Assembly: GCA_025929425.1 (NCBI GenBank) | Contig: JAICME010000011.1 | Coordinates: forward strand, 1 to 37,424 | DNA length: 37,424 bases | Origin: Thermoleophilia bacterium | GTDB taxonomy: Bacteria > Actinomycetota > Thermoleophilia > Gaiellales > Gaiellaceae | Direction: 5' to 3' | In this document: positions 1 to 9,245 of the stretch, piece by piece | How the letters are laid out: the number at the start of each line of letters is the position of its first letter | Position numbering within the stretch: position 1 is the first letter of the stretch | Made by a program: the position numbers and the translations under genes | The notes under the pieces: model-generated | Told to the model about the DNA's origin: nothing | The model's database searches: none | The model's input: only the letters and a program-made list of their open reading frames with translations

Positions 1-2
1 AG

Positions 3-515
3 AAGGGCAAGACGCGGATCCAGAACGACCTCGCCGGGCGCGGCGCGACGTCGCGCGTGACGGGCGCGTACTTCGCCGACGGCACGCAGCACCTCGACTA
101 CGACACGTTCCAGGAGCACATCGCGCCCGACTGCGAGAGCGACTTCGCCTTCAAGGGCGCGCTGCGTGACGATGCGACGGCGGTCTGGCGCGGGATGATC
201 CGCGTCGAGAAGGACGCGCAGAAGACGAACGCGTACCAGGAGTGCCGCAACCTGATGCTGAGCCCGACGACGCACGCGGTGCCGATCCCGGGCCTCGAGA
301 TCCTCGCGAACGACGTCCGGTGCACGCACGCGGCGACGGTCGGGCGGGTGAACCGGGAGGACATGTTCTACTTGATGTCGCGCGGGCTGACGCGGCAGGA
401 AGCCGAGCGCCTCATCGTGCGCGGCTTCTTCCAGGAAGTGCTCGACCGGATCGAGCTTGAGCCCGTGCGGGACGCGGTCACGGCTGCGCTCGAGGCTCGC
501 ATTCCTCAGGCTTAG
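3..515 (+). CDS. sufD: SufD, Fe-S cluster assembly scaffold subunit (3' part only)
   Basis: This is the C-terminal 170 residues of SufD; the gene begins before the window and the frame is open from base 3. SufD joins SufB and the ATPase SufC in the cytosolic complex that builds Fe-S clusters. The visible part is the end of the beta-helix and the helical C-terminus, with the family signatures LEILANDVRCTHAATVG and MFYLMSRGL. The CTH motif and the LEI.A.DV stretch favour SufD over SufB, whose equivalent region reads differently. The gene ends with TAG at 513-515, and its last 38 bases overlap the convergent glutaredoxin-like gene. Its usual partners sufS and sufU lie 5.6 kb downstream on the same strand, beyond a block of opposing genes. 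Family assignment is firm; the 5' part cannot be judged. Confidence 0.9.
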   Translation, partial: KGKTRIQNDLAGRGATSRVTGAYFADGTQHLDYDTFQEHIAPDCESDFAFKGALRDDATAVWRGMIRVEKDAQKTNAYQECRNLMLSPTTHAVPIPGLEILANDVRCTHAATVGRVNREDMFYLMSRGLTRQEAERLIVRGFFQEVLDRIELEPVRDAVTAALEARIPQA

Positions 516-831
516 ACGCCAGCGGCGCCTGTTCCGCTAGCACGCTCGCAGTCGTTTCGCGCGCTCGGTCGGCCCGATGCGCGCGGTACTGCGCTCGGTG
601 GTCGCGCTCCCACTCTCCCGGCTCCAGCAAGGCGAGGAACTCGAAGATCGCCTCCGTTCCCTCGAAGCGCTCGTCGTCCTCGGTCACGAGGAGCGGGATC
701 TCGTGCTCTCCTTCGCGATCCTTCTGCCGCGGCGCGACCTGCTTCGCGACGAAGTCGATGCCGAGCTCGGTCAGCCGCTCTCGGACGGCGGACGAATACG
801 GGCACCACTCGGCCTGGTACAGCGTCAGCAT
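478..831 (-). CDS. Glutaredoxin / GST N-terminal-like thioredoxin-fold protein
   Basis: A protein of 117 residues with a thioredoxin fold in its first 75 or so. The N-terminus reads MLTLYQAEWCPYSSAVRERL, giving a CPYS motif at the position of the glutaredoxin CPYC/CPYS active site. A cis-Pro region (EIPLLV) and an EGTEAIFEFL stretch follow, as in glutaredoxins and GST N-terminal domains. Only the first Cys of the motif is present, which points to a monothiol or glutathionylation-type mechanism. The C-terminal 40 residues are charged and probably disordered. The ATG at 831 directly precedes the fold. It lies 29 bp after the MBL-fold gene on the same strand, so the two may be co-transcribed. 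Its end overlaps the end of sufD tail to tail. The substrate is unknown; in an actinobacterium the low-molecular-weight thiol is likely to be mycothiol rather than glutathione (inference). Confidence 0.78.
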   Translation of the reverse strand: MLTLYQAEWCPYSSAVRERLTELGIDFVAKQVAPRQKDREGEHEIPLLVTEDDERFEGTEAIFEFLALLEPGEWERDHRAQYRAHRADRARETTASVLAEQAPLASKPEECEPRAQP

Positions 832-860
832 GGTGCGGTGGTCGTCGTCAGGCCGTCGAG

Positions 861-1439
861 CTAAACCTCGACGAGCGCCGCGAGTTGCTGCTTCGCGTCG
901 CCGATCACGGGATCGCCGTGCGCGAGCAGGAGATGGTCGAACTCGAGCTCCCCGAGCAGGCGCCGGTATGCAGCACGCAAGCCCGCGCGAGTCTCCTCCG
1001 GATCGTCCATGAGGAAATCGGCGACGAAGGTCAGTCCTTCGACGCCCTCCCAGCGGACGACGCCGTCGCCGATCGCGAGCGCTCGCTGCTGCGGGAGGTA
1101 GAGCGCCGTCTCGTCCGGGCTCAGCGATCCGACCTCGTACGCCACGATCCGGCCCGGTAGCTCGTCGCCCCAGCTAAACGTCCGGAACTCGCCGCGACCC
1201 TCGAGCTCGTGTGCGCCCTGCTCCACCACCCACGGCTCGCAACCGAGCTTCCACGAGTCGCGGCTGTGATGCCGGCACGTGAGGATCGCGTGTTCGGGCT
1301 GGCACCACTCGGGCCGCTCCGCCGGGATCATCGGGTCGAGCACCACCCGTTCGTCGGCGAGGTAGTACGAGCTGACGTCCTTGCCGATCGACTCGCGGGA
1401 TGCCGTCCAATGCCACAGACCGGGTGCGATCTCCTCCAC
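861..1439 (-). CDS. MBL-fold hydrolase-like protein with degenerate metal site
   Basis: A protein of 192 residues resembling metallo-beta-lactamase-fold proteins. The opening I.PGLWHWTA stretch, a central GDGVVRWEG strand and the C-terminal LLLAHGDPVIGD motif match the fold. The canonical HxHxDH metal motif is replaced by CRHHSRD around residues 55-61, so most first-site ligands are absent although the Asp/His-rich C-terminal elements remain. This may be a family-wide variant that binds one metal or none. The start is GTG at 1439. It follows EttA by 75 bp and precedes the glutaredoxin-like gene by 29 bp, all on the minus strand. No substrate can be inferred from the sequence. The fold assignment is fairly safe; the catalytic activity is not. 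Confidence 0.72.
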   Translation of the reverse strand: MEEIAPGLWHWTASRESIGKDVSSYYLADERVVLDPMIPAERPEWCQPEHAILTCRHHSRDSWKLGCEPWVVEQGAHELEGRGEFRTFSWGDELPGRIVAYEVGSLSPDETALYLPQQRALAIGDGVVRWEGVEGLTFVADFLMDDPEETRAGLRAAYRRLLGELEFDHLLLAHGDPVIGDAKQQLAALVEV

Positions 1440-1514
1440 GGCCCGAGCCTACTCGAGAGGCGGCGACGATCCGCCAGTCCCCCGGTTCAGCGGAGGCTTC
1501 GGAGCGCCGGCGTT

Positions 1515-3188
<1,674 letters not shown>

Positions 3189-3210
3189 CGGCAGGCGACG
3201 ATAGCGGCGG

Positions 3211-4137
3211 CTACTGCGTCAGCGTCCAGACACCGTTCGTGCCGCCGCCGGTGACGACGATGCTCTTGCCGAGTGTCGTCGCGGTCGGGTCGGAGAGCGA
3301 CGCCGGAAGTCGTGCGGCGACCGAGACCTTCCCGGAGCGCGGGTCGATCGCGAGCACCTTCCGGCCGCCGACGTAGTAGAGCGTTCCGTCGAGGGCGGCC
3401 ATCGCGGCGTGATCCTCCGGCGCCGGCAGCGTCGCGACCCGGCGGACGTGACCGCCGAGCGAAACGGCGTAGACCGCGCTCGTTGGCCCCGCGGTAGTCA
3501 GGCCACCGGCGACGTAGATCGTCCGGCCGACCGCCGCGACTCCCGCGTAGCGCGTGCCCTGGGGCAGGCGCGCAACCGTCGCGTCCCCGCCCTGCGGGAG
3601 GTAACGGAGGATCGCCTGCGCGAACATGGCATCGGTGTACCCGCCGCTGAGGTAGGCGTGGCCGGCGATGCCGACTGCGCCGAGGTCGGAAAGAGGCTCG
3701 CTGAGGGCCGGCGCCTCCGTCGCGTGCCCGGTCTGCGGATCGATGCGGACGACGCTCGGCGTCGACAGCGCCTGGCCGCCGCCAAAGAGGTAGACGAAGC
3801 GTCCGAGAACGGCCGCCGCGGCATCGTGGGTCGGCTGCGGCAGGCGGCCGACGACCCGCAGACGGCCCGGCGGCCCGGCGAGGATCGCCTCGAGCGACCG
3901 GCCGCCGGCATAGCCCCCGATCATCATCAGCCGCCCCTGCGGGAGTGCAACGGCCGCGGCCTTGGCGAGCGCCTGCGGGAGCGACCCGATCCTCGTCACC
4001 TGGAGCCGTGTCTTTCTTGGTGACGGACTGTCACTTGTCCGGGCTTTGGTCGTGGTCGGCGGCGCGGCTTTCGTGTTGCCGCCGCAACCCGCGAGGAGCG
4101 CCGCGCACGCGAGCGCGACGAGCGCCGGCCTATGCAC
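3211..4137 (-). CDS. Kelch-repeat beta-propeller lipoprotein
   Basis: 308 residues beginning with a lipoprotein signal peptide. The hydrophobic run ends in LLAGCGG, with Cys18 as the predicted lipid-modified residue. A Thr/Ser/Lys-rich linker follows, then about five or six Kelch-like repeats, recognisable by GG doublets before hydrophobic strands (MMIGGY, YLFGGG, YLSGGY, YVAGGL, YYVGGR, VVTGGG). The product is expected to be a single beta-propeller anchored on the outer face of the membrane. The start is GTG at 4137, overlapping the end of the ferric-reductase-like gene by eight bases, which suggests translational coupling and a shared role. A propeller beside a membrane haem protein could be a docking surface, but the ligand is unknown. 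Confidence 0.85.
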   Translation of the reverse strand: MHRPALVALACAALLAGCGGNTKAAPPTTTKARTSDSPSPRKTRLQVTRIGSLPQALAKAAAVALPQGRLMMIGGYAGGRSLEAILAGPPGRLRVVGRLPQPTHDAAAAVLGRFVYLFGGGQALSTPSVVRIDPQTGHATEAPALSEPLSDLGAVGIAGHAYLSGGYTDAMFAQAILRYLPQGGDATVARLPQGTRYAGVAAVGRTIYVAGGLTTAGPTSAVYAVSLGGHVRRVATLPAPEDHAAMAALDGTLYYVGGRKVLAIDPRSGKVSVAARLPASLSDPTATTLGKSIVVTGGGTNGVWTLTQ

Positions 4138-5095
4138 TCAGGTTGATCTGGCCGACGACCCCGGTTCCCTCCGCGTTCGGCACCCAGTTGGCCTGGATCG
4201 TCCGGTGCTCGCCGTTCGGCAACCGGCAGGTGCCGCTGAAGCTCTCGCCGGCCACGTTCGTCACACGCCCGCGGCAGACGTCGCCGCTCGGCAGATACTC
4301 GAGCTGGAGCGAGGTCCGCTCGAGCGCCCCGGGGGCCACGAGGAGGTCGGCGCGCACGAGGAGCTTCTGCGGCTTGGGCGACTGCCCGACGAAGGAGACG
4401 ATCTGCTGCTCGTTGGTTCCGTTGCGGATCACGCTGCCGGTCAGGCTCTCGCTCACGTTCGCAGCATTCCAGGCCGGTGGCGAGTGACGGAGCGGACCGA
4501 GGATCAGCAACGGCAGCGCCACGACGGTCACGGCGCCGGCAGTGGCCACGCGCGGCGACCGAAAGACGTGCCGCCCGAACCGCCAGACTCCGAGCATGAC
4601 GACACCCGCGACCGAGACTCCGTAGAGGATCGCGAGCCAGACGGCGCCGCGGTCGGTTCCCGCCATGAGCCCGTGGGCCGAAGCGAGCCCCCAGACGCCG
4701 AAGTTGAAGTAGTGGGCTTTGCGCCAGAAGCTGTAGTTCAGGCGCTTTCGGTAGTGGTTCGTGATCGCAAGCGCGAGCAGCGTCTCGGCGGCGGCGATCC
4801 CCAACCCCGTCCAGAACGGCCGGTAGGTCGACGTGAACGGAACGAGGAGCTGGACGAGCGAGAACGGGAGGAATGCGTCGGCCGCGATCGCCAGCACGTG
4901 GACGCCGATGAGGGAGCCGACGAGAAGCCCGCCGAAGCGGTGGATGTCCTCCACCGAGAAGCGCGGCCAGCGCCGATTCTGCGCCTTGCCGCCGAGCGTG
5001 AGCCCGAACATGACGACGAGGCTGAGGACGACGTACGCCGCGACGCCCGACGCACGCGCCGCGTACCAGATCGCGGGATTCGAGCTCACGTGCAT
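4130..5095 (-). CDS. Ferric-reductase-like transmembrane haem protein with extracytoplasmic tail
   Basis: 321 residues. Residues 10-215 hold about six transmembrane helices of the ferric-reductase/MsrQ-type superfamily. Two helices each carry a pair of His about 14 apart: IHRFGGLLVGSLIGVH (His52, His66) and AHYFNFGVWGLASAH. This is the pattern that ligates two stacked b haems. After the last helix there is a beta-rich domain of about 100 residues with two Cys (DVCRG and SGTCR) that could form a disulfide outside the cell. No FAD or NAD binding domain is attached. The ATG at 5095 overlaps the apbE stop by ten bases. Next to apbE, transmembrane electron transfer to or from a flavinylated partner is the likely role (inference); the acceptor is unknown. 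Confidence 0.82.
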   Translation of the reverse strand: MHVSSNPAIWYAARASGVAAYVVLSLVVMFGLTLGGKAQNRRWPRFSVEDIHRFGGLLVGSLIGVHVLAIAADAFLPFSLVQLLVPFTSTYRPFWTGLGIAAAETLLALAITNHYRKRLNYSFWRKAHYFNFGVWGLASAHGLMAGTDRGAVWLAILYGVSVAGVVMLGVWRFGRHVFRSPRVATAGAVTVVALPLLILGPLRHSPPAWNAANVSESLTGSVIRNGTNEQQIVSFVGQSPKPQKLLVRADLLVAPGALERTSLQLEYLPSGDVCRGRVTNVAGESFSGTCRLPNGEHRTIQANWVPNAEGTGVVGQINLSA

Positions 5096-5835
5096 GCCAC
5101 CGCCGGCCTCGTCGCGTTCTGCCACGCGTCGTTCTCGACGATTTCGCCGTCCAGGCCGACGAAGCGGCCCGGGATCCCGCGCGAATCGAGCCACGCCGGC
5201 CCGCGCTCGCCGAGCAGGAAGCCGGTCTTGGCGGCGATGTCGGCATCGAGGCAGCTCGCGCCGGAAGCGGTCACCTGCTCCCAGCACGACTCGCTCGGGC
5301 GGCGGGTCGCGGGATCGACGAGGTGCGCGCCGCGCGACGCCGTTCCGCTCGTCGCGAGGCCACCCGTCACGACGCGGATCGCGCCCCCGGCGGGAAGTCC
5401 GACGTCGACCGGCCCGCGCGCGGCGAGATCGCCGCCGACGGAGACGAACCCCGGCCCATCGAGGGCCGCCGCTGCTGCGTCGACCGCAAGCGCCTTCACC
5501 ACGCCGTTCAGGTCGAGCGCCAGACTTGGCGGCCGCGAGAGCAGCGACCCGGAAAGGACGACCTCGCGCCAGCGACCGCAGAGGGTCGGGTCGACGAGAC
5601 CGCTCGTCTCGGCGGCCATGTCGAGAGCCACTTCGAGCCCGCGCACGAAGAGCGGCGACACGACGAGGACGCGCGCCGGCGATCGGTTCACGCGCGAGAG
5701 CTCGGACCCCGGGCGGAAGAGGCTGAACGTCTCCTCCCAGCGCGCGAGCACCGCCGCCACGATCGCCGGATCTCCGCCGGCAACCGCGACGTCGCAGCCC
5801 ATGGTGCGAAAGCGCTCGACGGCTCCGATGCTCAT
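5086..5835 (-). CDS. apbE: ApbE, FAD:protein FMN transferase
   Basis: 249 residues, on the short side for ApbE. Family motifs are present in order: RFRTMGCDV at the N-terminus, FSLFRPGSELSRVN, DLNGVVKALAVD (the flavin/Mg segment), VSVGGDLAARG, and SGTASRGAHLVDP near the C-terminus. The enzyme attaches FMN through a phosphoester bond to Thr or Ser of electron-transfer proteins. Unusually, no signal peptide or lipobox precedes the catalytic domain, although the reaction is normally extracytoplasmic. The start ATG overlaps the stop of the small membrane protein gene (ATGA), and its end overlaps the haem protein gene. No FMN-binding domain or clear S/T-G-A-S/T target motif is visible in the neighbours, so its substrate may be elsewhere. 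Identification is good. Confidence 0.88.
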   Translation of the reverse strand: MSIGAVERFRTMGCDVAVAGGDPAIVAAVLARWEETFSLFRPGSELSRVNRSPARVLVVSPLFVRGLEVALDMAAETSGLVDPTLCGRWREVVLSGSLLSRPPSLALDLNGVVKALAVDAAAAALDGPGFVSVGGDLAARGPVDVGLPAGGAIRVVTGGLATSGTASRGAHLVDPATRRPSESCWEQVTASGASCLDADIAAKTGFLLGERGPAWLDSRGIPGRFVGLDGEIVENDAWQNATRPAVACT

Positions 5836-6089
5836 GACGTCGAGGTGGCGACCGGCGGCGGCTGGACGGCCGGGGCGATCTGACCCCCTTGCGCGACGCT
5901 GTGACGCACTGCGCGCTCGAAGGAGGAGGGAGCCCCGAGGGGCGTCGCCTTTCCCTTGGTATGGCCGGGGGCATGGCTCTTCGCGCCGACGAACGCGACC
6001 CCGAAGACGAGGGCCGTCAGCGCGCCGATCCCGACCTTCGCCGCCCGCGCCCGCTGCCGGGCCCGCTCTATGCGAGAGGTGTCAGCCAT
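5832..6089 (-). CDS. Small single-pass membrane protein, first gene of the apbE operon
   Basis: 85 residues. An Arg/Lys-rich cytoplasmic N-terminus (about residues 1-18) is followed by one hydrophobic helix around residues 19-36. The tail of about 50 residues is Pro- and Ser-rich and predicted to lie outside the cell. No family is recognised. The stop overlaps the apbE start as ATGA, so the two are translationally coupled. The product could anchor or deliver ApbE, which lacks its own export signal, but that is a guess from position only. It starts at ATG 6089 and is divergent from sufS. Confidence 0.7.
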   Translation of the reverse strand: MADTSRIERARQRARAAKVGIGALTALVFGVAFVGAKSHAPGHTKGKATPLGAPSSFERAVRHSVAQGGQIAPAVQPPPVATSTS

Positions 6090-6141
6090 AGGAACGGCAG
6101 TGTGCGTGCGGGCGATTAGAGATCGATGTGAAGCCGCTGGT

Positions 6142-6147
6142 TACCAT
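6142..6147 (+). promoter_or_regulatory. Leaderless -10 box of sufS
   Basis: TACCAT matches the actinobacterial TANNNT -10 element and ends seven bases before the GTG of sufS. Transcription would start at or next to the start codon. No convincing -35 hexamer or Shine-Dalgarno sequence is seen. The 65-bp divergent region to the small membrane protein gene holds nothing else recognisable. Confidence 0.55.
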
Positions 6148-6154
6148 CTGAGAC

Positions 6155-7399
6155 GTGGCTGTTACCGCCGGCACCAAGCTCGATGCGCGCACGTTGCGTG
6201 CCGACTTCCCGATCTTCGAGCAGCAGGTGCATGGGAAGCCGCTCGCGTTCCTCGACTCGGCCGCGAGTTCCCAGAAGCCGCGCCAGATGCTCGACGCGAT
6301 GGATCATTTCTACGAGACGTCGTACGCCAACGTCCATCGCGGCGTCTACGAGCTCGCCGAGCGGGCGACCGAGGCGCTCGAACACGCGCGCGAGCGGATG
6401 CGCGCCTTCCTCAACGCGCCCTCGACGCGCGAGGTGATCTTCGTCCGCAACGCGACCGAGGCGATCAACCTCGTCGCGTATGCCTGGGGACTCTGGAACC
6501 TCGAGGCGGGTGACATCGTCGTCGTGACCGAGCTCGAGCACCACTCGAACTTCGTCCCCTGGCAGTTCGTCGCCGGCAAGCGCGGCGCCGAGCTGCGGAT
6601 GCTGCCGCTCGACGACCACGGCGAGCTCGACCTCTCCGGTCTCGACGCGATCGCGCGCGAGGGGAACGTGAAGATCGTCGCGACGAATCTCGTCTCGAAC
6701 TCGCTCGGCACGATCAACCCGGTCGACCGGCTCGTCGCGTGGGCGCACGAGCAGGGCGCGATCTTCGTCTGCGACGCCGCACAGGCCGCGCCGCACATGA
6801 AGCTCGACGTGCAGGCGCTCGGCGTCGACTTCCTCGCCGTCTCGGGCCACAAGATGTGCGGGCCGAGCGGCGCCGGGGTGCTCTGGGGAAGGGCCGAGAT
6901 CCTGCAGAAGATGGAGCCGTTCCTCACCGGCGGCCACATGATCAGCTCCGTCCACGTCGACAAGACGACCTGGGGCGAGCTGCCGCACAAGTTCGAGGCG
7001 GGGACCGCGCCCATGGCCGAGGCCGTCGGGCTCGGTGCCGCGATCGACTATCTCGAGGCGATCGGGCTCGACGCCATCGAGGCGCACGAGCACGAGCTCG
7101 CCGCCTACGCGCTCGGTCGGCTGGCGGAGGTACCCGGGATCACGCTCTACGGGCCTCCTGCGGAGCGGCGCGCAGGCATCGTCTCGTTCAACCTCGAGGG
7201 CATCCACCCGCACGACGTCGCCCAGATCCTCGACCTGCAGGGTGTCGCGATCCGCGCGGGCCACCACTGCTGCCAGCCGCTCATGCACAAGCTCGGCGTC
7301 GCAGCGACGAACCGCGCGAGCTTCTACCTCTACACGATCCCCGAGGAGATCGATCAGCTCGTCGAAGGCCTCCACGCCGTCCGTAAGGTGTTCGCGTGA
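6155..7399 (+). CDS. sufS: SufS, group II cysteine desulfurase
   Basis: 414 residues, full length. This PLP enzyme converts cysteine to alanine and passes the sulfur to SufU for Fe-S cluster assembly. The PLP lysine is Lys233 in SGHKMCGPSG. The persulfide-forming cysteine lies in RAGHHCCQPLM, where two consecutive Cys (372 and 373) replace the usual single one; Cys372 aligns with the catalytic residue. NATEAINLVAY and TELEHHSN are further family motifs. The start is GTG at 6155, seven bases after a TANNNT box, so the message is probably leaderless. The stop overlaps the sufU start (GTGA). The order sufS-sufU-Rieske matches Suf operons of Actinobacteria and Firmicutes, although sufD is separated here. 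Confidence 0.95.
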   Translation: MAVTAGTKLDARTLRADFPIFEQQVHGKPLAFLDSAASSQKPRQMLDAMDHFYETSYANVHRGVYELAERATEALEHARERMRAFLNAPSTREVIFVRNATEAINLVAYAWGLWNLEAGDIVVVTELEHHSNFVPWQFVAGKRGAELRMLPLDDHGELDLSGLDAIAREGNVKIVATNLVSNSLGTINPVDRLVAWAHEQGAIFVCDAAQAAPHMKLDVQALGVDFLAVSGHKMCGPSGAGVLWGRAEILQKMEPFLTGGHMISSVHVDKTTWGELPHKFEAGTAPMAEAVGLGAAIDYLEAIGLDAIEAHEHELAAYALGRLAEVPGITLYGPPAERRAGIVSFNLEGIHPHDVAQILDLQGVAIRAGHHCCQPLMHKLGVAATNRASFYLYTIPEEIDQLVEGLHAVRKVFA

Positions 7400-7836
7400 G
7401 CGATTTCGCCCTCGAGAACCTGTACCGCGAGGTCATCCTCGACCACTACAAGAATCCGCGCGGACACGGGGTGATCGAGCACGCGGACGCCGAGGCGGAG
7501 GGCCAGAATCCGCTCTGCGGCGACGAGGTCTCGATCTACGTCGCGTTCGGCGAGGACGGCGAGACGATCGACGACGTGAAGTTCTCGGGCCGCGGCTGCG
7601 CGATCTCGCAGGCGGCGACGTCGATGCTGATGGAGATGGCGAAGGGTCGCACCGCGGAGCAGGTAGCGACACTCGACAAGGACGAGCTCCTAGCGGAGAT
7701 CGGCGTGCCGCTCACTCCGGTGCGCCTCAAGTGCGCGATGCTCGGCCTCACCACGCTCAAGGTGGCGCTGCACAAGGCCAAGGGGACGCCGCTTCCCGAA
7801 GGCCTCGCCGACTTCGACGATCTCGAGCTCACGTAG
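7396..7836 (+). CDS. sufU: SufU, zinc-dependent sulfurtransferase partner of SufS
   Basis: 146 residues, typical SufU size. The opening LYREVILDHYKNPRG and NPLCGD are diagnostic. Cys41 and Asp43 in CGD, the Cys in RGCAISQA and the Cys in RLKCAML correspond to the zinc ligands and persulfide acceptor of Bacillus-type SufU. The insertion between GCAIS and the C-terminal Cys distinguishes SufU from IscU scaffolds. It takes sulfur from SufS and delivers it to SufBCD. The GTG start overlaps the sufS stop by four bases, and the next gene starts directly after its TAG. Confidence 0.94.
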   Translation: MSDFALENLYREVILDHYKNPRGHGVIEHADAEAEGQNPLCGDEVSIYVAFGEDGETIDDVKFSGRGCAISQAATSMLMEMAKGRTAEQVATLDKDELLAEIGVPLTPVRLKCAMLGLTTLKVALHKAKGTPLPEGLADFDDLELT

Positions 7837-8157
7837 GTGGCGGACGTCGAGGTCGCCGCGGCGGACCAGTTTCCGCCCGGCTCGTCGAAGATCATTCGCG
7901 AAGGGAGCCTCTTCGTCGGCGTCTACAACTGCGGCGGCGAGCTGTACGCGATCGAGGACCGATGCTCACACGACGACGGGCCGCTCTGCGAGGGCGACTG
8001 GGACGAGGATCGCTGCTGCGTCGTCTGCCCACGGCACGGCTCGATGTTCGAGCTCTCCACCGGCCGGCCGATCTCGCTCCCCGCGACGGAGCCGGTCGCG
8101 ACCTATCCGGTCCGCCTCGTCGGCGGCGCGATCGTCGTCGAGCTGCCCGACAGCTAG
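7837..8157 (+). CDS. Rieske [2Fe-2S] ferredoxin of the suf cluster
   Basis: 106 residues forming a single soluble Rieske domain. The two ligand motifs are CSH (in DRCSHDDGPLCEG) and CPRH (in VVCPRHGSMFEL), giving the Cys2His2 coordination of a Rieske-type 2Fe-2S cluster. There is no signal peptide or membrane anchor, so it resembles dioxygenase-type ferredoxins. Its GTG start abuts the sufU TAG with no gap. Small Rieske proteins are often encoded in actinobacterial suf operons, where they may donate electrons or act as a client. The final TAG overlaps the convergent gene's TAG through the palindrome CTAG. Confidence 0.92.
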   Translation: MADVEVAAADQFPPGSSKIIREGSLFVGVYNCGGELYAIEDRCSHDDGPLCEGDWDEDRCCVVCPRHGSMFELSTGRPISLPATEPVATYPVRLVGGAIVVELPDS

Positions 8158-9209
8158 CGCTTCAGCGCGGGCTCGTTCGTCGTCTCCCCGACGTCCTGCT
8201 CGCGCGATGTCGGATCGTCGGCGTCGCGTTCGACCTCGAGGAGCCGGTGCAGCCGCGGCAGCATCAGGAACGAGAGCGGCTGCGGCGGCCAAAGCGCGAA
8301 GAAGCGGTAGCTGAACGTGCCGAGGATCGCGGCCGGCCACGGCGCGCCGCAGTACCAGAGCGTCGCCGCGAGCGCGACGCCGAGAACACCCGCTCCTCCG
8401 AGCGGTCCCGTCCGGCGGGTGAGGATCGCCGCAGTCCCGAAGGCGACCATCTCCGTGGCGGCGTTCATGCGGTAGCCGAAGGCGGCCATCCCCGCCCACA
8501 GGGCCCACATGTCGGCGAGCCAGTAGAGGAGCATGCCGGCGATCGCGTCTCCGTAGCGAAGCGGCCTGCGGAACATCGCAGCGACGAGGTGCGTCGCGTC
8601 GAGCAGGATCGCGAGCTTCTCGCGCCATCCCTCGCGTTCGCGGAGCTGGTCGCGGTATCGCTCTGACGCCCGGTAGGCGACGGCGAAGCCGACGGCCGGG
8701 CCGACCGCCCACGGAATGCTGAAGTCGAGCGGTGGCTCCGGGATGCCTTCCGCGAGAACGACCATCGCCGCGACGCTGCAGGGAATCGCGAGGATCCCGT
8801 GCTCGAGTCCCCCGAGCAGCGTCACGCGCACCGTTGCCTGCCTCTCGGAAGCGCCCGCAGCGAGCATCACGGCTCGGTCGATTCCCGTACCGCCGTGGGC
8901 GAGGAAACCCCCGAAGCCCGCGGCCACGACGGCGAGTCGGTCGGCGTGGCTCAGGTCGTCGGGCCCGTCCTCGACCCTCCCGACCCCGCGGTAGCCGAAG
9001 TAGTAGCCGACGAAGGCGAGCGCGACGAGGCCGAGCGAAGCCGCGAGCCAGGGCCACTCGGGATGCTGCGCCGCGTTCCAGACCTTGTCGAAGCCGGCGA
9101 TCCAGGCGAGCACCAGCCCGCCTGCGAGGTAGAGGACCGCGGCGAGCGCGGTCATCAGAAGCAGGCGATGCGACTTCGCCTTCACGTAGCTGTGCGACAG
9201 GATCCCCAC
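8154..9209 (-). CDS. Polytopic membrane protein, lysylphosphatidylglycerol-synthase-TM/AglD-like
   Basis: 351 residues with about eight hydrophobic helices. The arrangement and motifs such as GFGGFLAHGGTGIDRA and TGPLGGAGVLGVALAATL recall the UPF0104/AglD family, the flippase-like transmembrane part of lysyl-PG synthases. The C-terminal 40 residues are charged and cytoplasmic. No catalytic domain is attached, so this would be the stand-alone form whose lipid substrate is usually unknown. The start is GTG at 9209, 36 bp after the diguanylate cyclase gene. The two, with the upstream Gly-rich gene, probably form one operon. The stop shares CTAG with the Rieske gene. The family call is tentative; membrane localisation is clear. 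Confidence 0.65.
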   Translation of the reverse strand: MGILSHSYVKAKSHRLLLMTALAAVLYLAGGLVLAWIAGFDKVWNAAQHPEWPWLAASLGLVALAFVGYYFGYRGVGRVEDGPDDLSHADRLAVVAAGFGGFLAHGGTGIDRAVMLAAGASERQATVRVTLLGGLEHGILAIPCSVAAMVVLAEGIPEPPLDFSIPWAVGPAVGFAVAYRASERYRDQLREREGWREKLAILLDATHLVAAMFRRPLRYGDAIAGMLLYWLADMWALWAGMAAFGYRMNAATEMVAFGTAAILTRRTGPLGGAGVLGVALAATLWYCGAPWPAAILGTFSYRFFALWPPQPLSFLMLPRLHRLLEVERDADDPTSREQDVGETTNEPALKR

Positions 9210-9245
9210 CCGCCACCGCTCTCCGCGGTCGCTGTCCCGAAAACG

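Noticed and set aside
3962-6091. Open frame of 709 codons on the plus strand opposite the apbE operon
   Set aside because: Arg/Pro-rich composition and no domain; it lies antisense to four coherent overlapping genes.
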